From Solirubrobacterales bacterium (GTDB lineage: Bacteria; Actinomycetota; Thermoleophilia; Solirubrobacterales; Solirubrobacteraceae): a DNA stretch of 11,292 bases. A model generated the notes under the pieces. The model had not been told where the DNA came from, searched no databases, and saw only the letters and a list, made by a program, of their open reading frames with translations. The stretch's first letter is position 1. Every line of letters begins with the position of its first letter. The stretch spans positions 1 to 11,292 of the forward strand of contig JAFAZB010000312.1 in assembly GCA_019240015.1 (NCBI GenBank), given 5' to 3'. Of this stretch, positions 6,212 to 11,292 are shown one piece after another. The translations under genes and the position numbers were made by a program.

Positions 6212-7685
6212 CCGAGCTGCCCTTCGAGTACGGGTAAGTCCCGGGCGCGAACTTCAGGATCATGAAGCCATTGTCCTGGCATGTCGCCCACAGCTCATTG
6301 CCGACGAACGACGGCGGGGAGGAGCACCAATCGGCGGTCAGCTGGGTACTGCTGCCGCCGCCGGCGTGGCTCGAGTCGGAGAGTTGCGCGTTCTTGCCGG
6401 TCTGTGCCGGCGGGTTGTAGAACGCGATCTCTCGCGGATGCTGGATGTCGCGAATGTCGAGCACGCGGATTCCGGACTGGAACCACCCGCAGGCAAGCGC
6501 GGTCGGGTTGACCTGGCGGTCGACGGTGCAGTAGTGCGACTGGTAGCCGAATGCCCCCGTGTTGGCCGTGTCGGCCGATGCCGCCGACGCGTTCGCGGGC
6601 ATGTTGATCTGCAACCGGATCTGGCTGGTGATCGTCGGATAGCGCGGATCGGCGATGTCCAGGAACCGCACGCCGCCGTCCCCGAGCTCATCCCAGGCGA
6701 TCACGTACGGGTGGCCGTGGACCGTGACCGGGATCGTCGCCTGCGTCACGGAGCCGTCGGTCCATCGGATCCCGCCGACGAAGCTGGGCTGCGGCAGCAG
6801 GTAACGGTGCTGGATCTGGCTCACATCGAACACGTCCATCCCCGCGCCGTTGACCAAATTGGCGAGGTACAGGGTGTTGCCATCCGGGCTGAGCGAGAAC
6901 CCGTGATTCTCGAGGTTCGGCAGGCCCGTCCAAAGGATCTGCGGCTTCGCCGGGTTGCTCACGTCGATCGCGGTGACGTTTCCGCCGAACAGACTCGAGG
7001 AGTAGTAGGTGAGGCCGTCCGGCGCCCATCCTCCCTCGTGCCCGATGCCATTGGCGGGCAGCGTCAGCGCCGTGCTCGCGAGCGAGTTCAGCAGCGTCGG
7101 GTGAGCACAGTCCTTGGAGATGTCATACACGTCGAAGAAACCAGCGCTGTCGCCGGCGCCGCCGCTGACAGCAGCCAGAAGCCCCCGGGCGCTGTTCACC
7201 TTCAGGGACTCCCACGTGCCCGACGTCATCGCCGGCGAGGTGAGGATCTCGGACAGCTTCGGGTGGGCCTGGTTAGACGCGTCGACCACGCGCACACCCG
7301 GCTGCGAACCCTGCTGGTCGCCGGGGAACGCGGCCGATAGATACGCACACTTCTTGTAACTCTGGCTCACCCACGACGCCCCCGTCCCCTGGTAGCCACC
7401 GACGAACGTCAGGTTGCACGCATATCCCTTCTCGCTGCGCCCGCTGTTGCGGTCACTCAGCGGCACCTCACCCTGGACGCCGTTCTCCGGCGCACCCGTG
7501 GAGCACTTGGCATCCGGAACGCCACCCGCCGACGGATTGCCCTGCGTCGTCGGCACTTGCAACGGACTCGATGGTGGCGCCGAAGCGCTCCCAGCGCCCG
7601 CGCCCACGACGCCGCTCAGGACCAGCACAGCCGCGGCGACAGCCGAAACCACAGGTGCACCCAGCGCAAAGCGCCTACGAATCAT
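6201..7685 (-). CDS. Secreted LVIVD-repeat beta-propeller protein
   Basis: This encodes a 494-aa exported protein of unknown biochemical role. Seen: residues 1-36 form a signal peptide (MIRRRFALGAP, then a long Ala/Val/Leu core, cleavage plausible after SASA). RRRF could make it a Tat substrate, although Sec export is equally possible. The mature part carries at least six LVIVD-type repeats, for example GVRVVDASNQAHP, FFDVYDISKDCAHP, NVTAIDVSNPAKP, GMDVFDVSQIQH, GVRFLDIADPRYP and GIRVLDIRDIQHP, each expected to be one propeller blade. Recurring His motifs (GHEGGWAPDG, ENHGFSLSPDG, SSHAGGG) and eight Cys in the mature part fit a disulfide-stabilised extracellular protein. The start at the ATG has GGGAGAG 5 nt upstream. 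It is the first gene of a two-gene unit with the DUF305 protein, behind its own promoter. A surface, adhesion or metal-related role is possible but not shown. Confidence 0.9.
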   Translation of the reverse strand: MIRRRFALGAPVVSAVAAAVLVLSGVVGAGAGSASAPPSSPLQVPTTQGNPSAGGVPDAKCSTGAPENGVQGEVPLSDRNSGRSEKGYACNLTFVGGYQGTGASWVSQSYKKCAYLSAAFPGDQQGSQPGVRVVDASNQAHPKLSEILTSPAMTSGTWESLKVNSARGLLAAVSGGAGDSAGFFDVYDISKDCAHPTLLNSLASTALTLPANGIGHEGGWAPDGLTYYSSSLFGGNVTAIDVSNPAKPQILWTGLPNLENHGFSLSPDGNTLYLANLVNGAGMDVFDVSQIQHRYLLPQPSFVGGIRWTDGSVTQATIPVTVHGHPYVIAWDELGDGGVRFLDIADPRYPTITSQIRLQINMPANASAASADTANTGAFGYQSHYCTVDRQVNPTALACGWFQSGIRVLDIRDIQHPREIAFYNPPAQTGKNAQLSDSSHAGGGSSTQLTADWCSSPPSFVGNELWATCQDNGFMILKFAPGTYPYSKGSSAGA

Positions 7686-7710
7686 CAGATCTCTCCCGTG
7701 CTCTGATCAT

Positions 7711-7777
7711 CCAGCCGGCTGCGGCGGCTGGCGACGCTCTCTCTCACTCGGACAGGGGACGGTCCCGCAGCCGTCCC
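7711..7777 (-). promoter_or_regulatory. Structured 5' leader of the LVIVD gene (two hairpins)
   Basis: Between the predicted promoter and the ATG at 7685 lie two perfect 7-bp stems: GGGACGG/CCGTCCC (7756-7762 with 7771-7777, 8-nt loop) and CCAGCCG/CGGCTGG (7711-7717 with 7725-7731, 7-nt loop). Neither is followed by a T-run, so they are not classic terminators. They may stabilise the mRNA or control translation (inference). In GC-rich DNA, chance hairpins are common. Confidence 0.4.
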
Positions 7778-7789
7778 ACCGCGGCGGAA

Positions 7790-7818
7790 AACGTAGCCAT
7801 CCCAACCCCGTACGTCAA
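7790..7818 (-). promoter_or_regulatory. Sigma70-like promoter of the LVIVD-DUF305 genes
   Basis: On the minus strand TTGACG (7813-7818) is followed by a 17-nt spacer and TACGTT (7790-7795). The -35 box matches the consensus at five of six bases and the -10 box fits the loose TAnnnT form of high-GC bacteria. Transcription would begin near 7783, giving a leader of about 97 nt. The promoter lies in one of the few AT-richer patches of the window. Confidence 0.6.
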
Positions 7819-7834
7819 CAATTAACCGAAATTA

Positions 7835-7868
7835 GGCGCTGAACGGTGGTTTTTCGGCGGTGAACGGT
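7835..7868 (-). repeat. Tandem 13-bp direct repeat upstream of the LVIVD promoter
   Basis: On the minus strand ACCGTTCACCGCC (7856-7868) and ACCGTTCAGCGCC (7835-7847) match at 12 of 13 bases with a 21-bp period, exactly two helical turns. The pair sits 17 bp upstream of the -35 box, an activator position. Response regulators of the PhoB/OmpR type bind direct repeats of this sort, and GTTCACC resembles the units of actinobacterial PHO boxes; assignment to a regulator is inference. Confidence 0.5.
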
Positions 7869-7888
7869 AAGTAGGGTCGGCAGCGCCG

Positions 7889-8443
7889 CTAAGCGACACG
7901 GTAAGTGAGGATCGCCATGCCGTCGTCGAAGATCGCCGAGTGGGTGAGCTCGAAGTGCGTCGGGGGGCCCTTGGGGAACAGCAAGTCCTCGCCGGTGCCC
8001 TTGCCGAGGAACAGTGGGTGGAACCAGAGGCGAAGCTCGTCCAGCAGGTTGTTCTGCATCAGCAGCGTGGAGACGGCGCCGAAGCCGTACTGCACGATGT
8101 CCTGGCCGGGTTGCTCCTTCAACTTCCGGATCTCCGCGGCGGCTTCGTCTGAGATGACCGTCGTGTTGGACCAGTCCGGGTTCTTCAGCGTCGTCGAGAC
8201 GACGTACTTGGGCATCGTGTTCATGCGGTCCGAGAAGGGATCACCTGAGCGGGCCTGCCAGGCGGGAGCGAACCCCTCGTAGGTGCGTCGGCCCATCAGC
8301 ACCGCGTCGCACGCCAGCAGCAGGTCGGTCTGCACCGTGTCCTTCCGTGGATCGCCGGAGCGACCCTCGAGCGTTGGCCAGGTATGGGGCTGCTCCACAA
8401 CACCATCGAGGGTGATGTAGGTGGAGTTGATGATCTTGCGCAT
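7889..8443 (-). CDS. RibD C-terminal/dihydrofolate reductase-like protein
   Basis: This is a 184-aa protein with the dihydrofolate-reductase fold of the RibD C-terminal family, presumably NAD(P)H-dependent and cytoplasmic. Its physiological substrate is not known for this branch. Seen: MRKIINSTYITLDGVVEQP at the N-terminus, ACDAVLMGRRTYEGFAPAW (about 43-61) with the GRxTYE signature, KYVVSTTL, a nucleotide-binding-like VQYGFGAVSTLLMQNNLLDELRL region, and HPLFLGKGTGEDLF-type C-terminal strands. The start at 8443 is chosen for the AGAGGA 6 nt upstream and because family proteins begin exactly at MRKI. An open frame 18 codons longer exists. It diverges from the arsR gene and may share its control region. 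Such reductases often neighbour ArsR-SRPBCC pairs. Confidence 0.9.
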   Translation of the reverse strand: MRKIINSTYITLDGVVEQPHTWPTLEGRSGDPRKDTVQTDLLLACDAVLMGRRTYEGFAPAWQARSGDPFSDRMNTMPKYVVSTTLKNPDWSNTTVISDEAAAEIRKLKEQPGQDIVQYGFGAVSTLLMQNNLLDELRLWFHPLFLGKGTGEDLLFPKGPPTHFELTHSAIFDDGMAILTYRVA

Positions 8444-8449
8444 TGACCG

Positions 8450-8455
8450 TCCTCT
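8450..8455 (-). promoter_or_regulatory. Ribosome binding site of the RibD-C-like gene
   Basis: AGAGGA on the minus strand lies 6 nt before the ATG at 8443 and favours that start over the in-frame ATG at 8497. Confidence 0.65.
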
Positions 8456-8516
8456 GGTGGTGGTTTGTAGTGCGGCCGCCTCAGGTCGTGGAGCCATCCG
8501 AGTGCCTCGCTAGTCT

Positions 8517-8538
8517 TATCAAACCAATTGGTTTCATA
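8517..8538. promoter_or_regulatory. Palindromic operator before arsR
   Basis: The core AAACCAATTGGTTT (8521-8534) is a perfect 14-bp palindrome. After one mismatched pair, the flanks TAT and ATA also pair, giving 22 bp with a single mismatched position per arm. It ends 2 nt before the arsR ATG and lies 73 nt from the divergent reductase gene. This is the place and symmetry expected of an ArsR dimer site for autorepression. No Shine-Dalgarno is visible before the arsR start, so the message may be leaderless or poorly initiated. Confidence 0.75.
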
Positions 8539-8540
8539 GC

Positions 8541-8861
8541 ATGCCGATCGATCACCTCAGCGCGACTTTCGCCGCGCTCGCCGATCCCACCCGGCGGGCG
8601 ATCCTCGGGCGGCTAGCGAACGGCGAGGCGACGGTCAAGGAGCTCGCGGCGCCCTTCCCGATGAGCGCACAGGCGGTCGGCAAGCATCTGCGGGTGCTCG
8701 AGCGTGCCGGGCTGATCGAGCGGCGGCGCGCTGCTCAGCTGCGCCCGTCGCGCTTGCGCGCGGTGGCGTTGAAGGACGCAGCGGAATGGCTGGATACGTA
8801 CCGCGCGTTCTGGGACGCTGGCTTCGATCGCATGGAACAGCGGCTGCGAGACGATGGCTGA
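8541..8861 (+). CDS. ArsR-family winged-helix transcriptional regulator
   Basis: This encodes a 106-aa DNA-binding repressor of the ArsR/SmtB fold. Seen: the LADPTRRAILGRLANGEATVKELA start of the winged-helix domain (about 12-36), the recognition helix MSAQAVGKHLRVLERAGLI (41-59), a wing with RRRAAQLRPSRLRA, and a C-terminal helix ending in YRAFWDAGFDRMEQRL. This last motif is typical of the ArsR subgroup that is paired with AHSA1/SRPBCC proteins. There are no clustered Cys residues, so it is not a classical metal sensor; the inducer is unknown. It overlaps the next gene by 8 nt (ATGGCTGA), so the two are translationally coupled. The palindrome just before its start is the likely binding site. 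Confidence 0.93.
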   Translation: MPIDHLSATFAALADPTRRAILGRLANGEATVKELAAPFPMSAQAVGKHLRVLERAGLIERRRAAQLRPSRLRAVALKDAAEWLDTYRAFWDAGFDRMEQRLRDDG

Positions 8862-9318
8862 GCCGGACCCATTCGGCATCGGTGGCTTCGCCACGAGGCG
8901 CGTCTTCGCCGCCGTTCGCGACCGTGTGTGGCGTGAGTGGACCGAGCCCGAACGCTTCGCGGACTGGTTCGGCGGCGTGCAATGCGAGGTGCCGCTCGCT
9001 ACGGTCTCGATGGATGTTCGCCCCGGCGGCGGATTTCGCGTGACGATGTTCTGCGGGCCCGAGCGCCGCATGATCCGCTGGGCGGGCGAGTACCACGAGG
9101 TCATCGCGCCGGAGCGTTTGGTGTTCACGATCACCGACCAGCCCGGCGGCGACTCGTACGAGCTCGTCACCGTCCAGCTCAGCGACCTCGGCGATGGCCG
9201 CACCGAGATGCACTTCGAGCAGCGCGGGCACATGCGCCCCGACGAGTACGACCATGCCAAGAGCGGCTGGGGCGCGTTCTTCGCGCGGCTCGACGAGAGG
9301 CTGGCGGGAGCGTCGTAA
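8854..9318 (+). CDS. SRPBCC/AHSA1-domain protein
   Basis: This is a 154-aa protein of the START/Bet v1-like SRPBCC superfamily, AHSA1 branch, with a deep hydrophobic pocket that binds small ligands; its true activity is unknown. Seen: AVRDRVWREWTEPERFADWFGG (about 20-41), the usual helix after the first strand, then DVRPGGGFRVTM, GEYHEVIAPERLVFT, TVQLSDLGDGRTEMHFEQRG and the closing GWGAFFARLDERL helix. The length is normal for the family. It is co-transcribed with the ArsR regulator and overlaps it by 8 nt. The pair is a widespread arrangement in which the SRPBCC protein is the usual regulated partner. Confidence 0.93.
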   Translation: MAEPDPFGIGGFATRRVFAAVRDRVWREWTEPERFADWFGGVQCEVPLATVSMDVRPGGGFRVTMFCGPERRMIRWAGEYHEVIAPERLVFTITDQPGGDSYELVTVQLSDLGDGRTEMHFEQRGHMRPDEYDHAKSGWGAFFARLDERLAGAS

Positions 9319-9355
9319 CCGATGAGTTAGGTGCGGCGGTCCGGTCTCAGCGACG

Positions 9356-10419
9356 ATGGCTCAAACGGAATCGCTCTGGCCGCGGCTGGCGGAGCTACCC
9401 CTCGTCGTCGAGTCGTGCGAGTACGAGCGGCTGCACGCCCTCCTCGCCCACGAGTTCCAGCGCGTGACGACGCACGTGCGGCTCCTCGGCGGCGGCGCCG
9501 ACGGGCTCGGCGAGGATGTCTCGGTCCACGTCGAGGATGGCACCTCGCTGCACGAGGCGCGGCCCACGCTGCCGCTCGCCGGCGAGTGGACGCTCGCCGG
9601 CTTCTGCGAGCACCTCGCGATGCTCGATCCGTGGCCCAAGCCGCCGGAGTGGGAGGCAGCCCGGGGCTACCGCAACTGGGCGTTCGAGTCCGCGGCGCTC
9701 GACCTCGCTTTGCGCCAGGCCGGCCGTGCGCTGCACGACGTGCTCGGGATCGAGCCGCGGTCGGTGCGCTTCGTCAACTCACTGGGTCTCGGCGAGCAGC
9801 CCTCGATCGAGCACCTGCGCCGGCGGCTCGCCCGCTCGCCGGCGTGCACTTCAAGCTCGACGCGGAAGCCACCTGGTCCGCCGCACTCGTCGACGAGGTC
9901 GCGGCGACTCGCGCGGTCGACACGATCGACTTCAAAGGCCAGTACGGCTTGGAGGTGAAGGATCCGGACGCATTGGGTGCGCTGTACGATCGCGTGCTTG
10001 CGGCGTTCCCGGACGCCTACCTGGAGGATCCGCACGACGTGCCCCAGATCGAGCAGCGGCTCGGCGATCATCTCGAGCGCGTCTCCTACGACGCACCGAT
10101 CCACTCCGCCGAGGACATCGGCACGACGCCGCTTCCGGCGCGCGTGGTGAACGTCAAGCCGTCGCGCATCGGCAGCCTGCGCGCGCTGTTCGAGGTCTAT
10201 GCACGCTGCGCGCGGGAGCGGCGCCCGATGTACGGCGGCGGGATGGGGGAGCTGGGCGTCGGCCGTGGTCAGATCGAGCTGCTCGCCGCGCTGTTCCACG
10301 CCGACGCCCCCAACGACGTGGCGCCGAGTGCCTACAACGAGGACGACCCGCCGGGCGGCCTGCCGCCGAGCCCGCTGTCGCCGCGCCCCGAGGCCACCGG
10401 CTTTCGCTGGACGGCGTAG
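9356..10419 (+). pseudogene. Enolase-superfamily (MR/MLE-type) gene, broken by one frameshift
   Basis: Two adjacent frames join into one enolase-superfamily protein. Part one (9356 to about 9841) starts MAQTESLWPRL and holds the capping domain (GLGEDVSVH, NWAFESAALDLALRQAG). Part two (about 9842 to 10419, other frame) is the barrel, with FKLDAE (Lys codon 9853), TIDFKGQYG (Asp 9928), YLEDPH (Glu 10024), YDAPIHSAEDI (Asp 10090) and VNVKPSRIG (Lys 10156). These are the positions of the metal-binding Asp-Glu-Asp triad and catalytic Lys of the family. One added G at the CCGGCG around 9841 would restore SPGVHFKLDAE and a 354-aa protein, and 1064+1 bases is a whole number of codons. The ATG at 9356 has no clear Shine-Dalgarno. 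Whether this is a sequencing or assembly error or a real loss of function cannot be told here. The substrate is unknown. Confidence 0.8.
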
Positions 10420-10486
10420 GCGCGCACGCCGCGCGACCCCCTGTCACACGCGGTGCCGCGAGGTGGTCTTAAAGAGGAAGTCGACG

Positions 10487-10493
10487 AGAGGAG
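10487..10493 (+). promoter_or_regulatory. Ribosome binding site of the epimerase/SDR gene
   Basis: AGAGGAG lies 5 nt before the ATG at 10499, a strong Shine-Dalgarno that fixes this start. Confidence 0.7.
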
Positions 10494-10498
10494 CCCTG

Positions 10499-11292
10499 AT
10501 GAAGGTCTTTGTTGCGGGAGCCACAGGCGTTCTTGGCAGAGCGCTGATTCCGCAGCTCGTGGCGCGAGACCACGAGGTGGTCGGGATGACCAGGACCGCG
10601 TCGAAGCAGAACCTGGTCCGCCGTCTGGGAGCGCGCCCGGTCGTGGCCGACGCTCTCGATCCCGAGGCGGTCGCCGAAGCGGTCGCGGCCGCCGAGCCCG
10701 AGGTGATCGTGCATCAGCTCACGGCGCTGTCCGGGAAGCTCTCAGCTCGAGACATGCGGCACCCTGAGCGCTCGCCGCTGGCGAACGTCACCAACCGGCT
10801 GCGCACCGAGGCGACCGACCATCTCCTCGCCGCGGGCCGCGCCGTGGCGGCTCGGCGGTTCGTCGCGCAGAGCTTCGGGGCGTTTCGCTGGGACCGCGGT
10901 GGCGGGTCGGTGCTGACGGAGGCCGATCCGATCGATCCCAACCCGCCCGGGGCGATGCGCCCGGCATTGGCGGGGATCCTGCATGTGGAGCGGGCAGTGC
11001 CGGCGATCGACTGGGGCGAGGGCATCGTGTTGCGTTACGGCGGTTTCTACGGTCCGGGGACCGCGATCAGTCTGGCTCCGGATGCGCCGATGGCGGCGCC
11101 GATCCGTAAGCGCTTGTTCCCGATCATCGGCGACGGTGGTGGCGTCTGGTCGCACGTCCACATCGAGGACGCCGCGACCGCGACCGCGATCGCCGTCGAG
11201 CGCGGTGACCCGGGGATCTACAACATTGCCGATGACGAGCCCGCGGCGGTGCGGGAGTGGCTGCCCGTGCTCGCGAGCGCGCTGGGGGCCAA
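10499..11292 (+). CDS. NAD(P)-dependent epimerase/SDR-family protein (3' end missing)
   Basis: About 264 residues of an extended-SDR (NAD-dependent epimerase/dehydratase) protein are present, and the frame runs off the right edge without a stop. Seen: MKVFVAGATGVLGRALI with the GxxGxxG dinucleotide-binding motif (residues 7-13), VVADALDPEAV after the second strand, VIVHQLTALSG, RRFVAQSFGAF at the strand carrying the catalytic Ser, VLRYGGFYGPGT (a family hallmark), and SHVHIEDAATATAIA with YNIADDEP near the end. The canonical YxxxK pair is not visible: the segment after the Ser strand reads RPALAGILHVER, where Tyr and Lys would be expected. It may therefore be an atypical, possibly non-catalytic or NADPH-binding member. 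It lies 79 nt after the enolase-family gene on the same strand with its own Shine-Dalgarno. The substrate is unknown. Confidence 0.9.
   Translation, partial: MKVFVAGATGVLGRALIPQLVARDHEVVGMTRTASKQNLVRRLGARPVVADALDPEAVAEAVAAAEPEVIVHQLTALSGKLSARDMRHPERSPLANVTNRLRTEATDHLLAAGRAVAARRFVAQSFGAFRWDRGGGSVLTEADPIDPNPPGAMRPALAGILHVERAVPAIDWGEGIVLRYGGFYGPGTAISLAPDAPMAAPIRKRLFPIIGDGGGVWSHVHIEDAATATAIAVERGDPGIYNIADDEPAAVREWLPVLASALGA

Noticed and set aside
6054..7340. Plus-strand open frame of 428 codons opposite the LVIVD gene
   Set aside because: The composition is typical of an antisense shadow, no motif is recognisable, and the opposite strand encodes a protein with a signal peptide and six clear repeats.
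9820..9850. Programmed -1 ribosomal frameshift in the enolase-family gene
   Set aside because: No slippery heptamer is present at the junction; a missing G gives a simpler explanation.
10449..10460. CGCGG-TG-CCGCG hairpin as terminator before the epimerase gene
   Set aside because: The two-base loop is too tight and no T-run follows.

Overview
High-GC DNA with densely packed genes and very few AT-rich patches. The gene mix (paired ArsR and AHSA1/SRPBCC genes, a RibD-C type reductase, a secreted LVIVD-repeat protein, a DUF305 protein and an MR/MLE-type enolase-superfamily protein) suggests a soil-type actinobacterium. The class Thermoleophilia (for example Solirubrobacterales) is a plausible guess that the sequence alone cannot prove. 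I see no tRNA, rRNA, CRISPR array, transposase or phage gene. Bases 1-40 hold only the region just after the GST stop codon and possibly the first bases of another leftward gene.

Left block (41-5328, all minus strand). In transcription order the genes are a GGDEF-EAL cyclic-di-GMP enzyme, a short citrate-synthase/citryl-CoA-lyase-like protein, a phenylacetate-CoA-ligase-like acyl-CoA synthetase, a VOC/extradiol-dioxygenase-like protein and a glutathione-S-transferase-like protein. The gaps are 9, 11, 17 and 16 nt, so this reads as one operon. The last four genes look like a small catabolic module: CoA activation of an acid, C-C bond chemistry on a CoA thioester, and ring-cleavage or glyoxalase-type and GST-type steps. 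The substrate is unknown. A c-di-GMP enzyme at the head of such a module is unusual.

Middle block (5447-7868, minus strand). A secreted LVIVD-repeat beta-propeller protein and a DUF305 protein overlap slightly. A sigma70-like promoter (TTGACG-17 nt-TACGTT), a leader with two perfect 7-bp hairpins and a tandem 13-bp direct repeat lie upstream. The DUF305 frame encodes a clear signal-anchor upstream of the first conventional start codon. The true start is therefore probably a CTG overlapping the end of the LVIVD gene.

Right block. A RibD-C/dihydrofolate-reductase-like gene (minus) diverges from an arsR-SRPBCC gene pair (plus, 8-nt overlap). A near-perfect 22-bp palindrome sits directly before the arsR start and is the likely autoregulatory operator. 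Next come an enolase-superfamily gene interrupted by one single-base frameshift near 9841, and an NAD(P)-dependent epimerase/SDR gene that runs off the right edge.

The most interesting points are the non-AUG start of the DUF305 gene, the tandem operator-like repeat with structured leader, the frameshifted enolase-family gene, the citrate-synthase homologue that appears to lack the canonical catalytic Asp, and the c-di-GMP/CoA-catabolism gene cluster.
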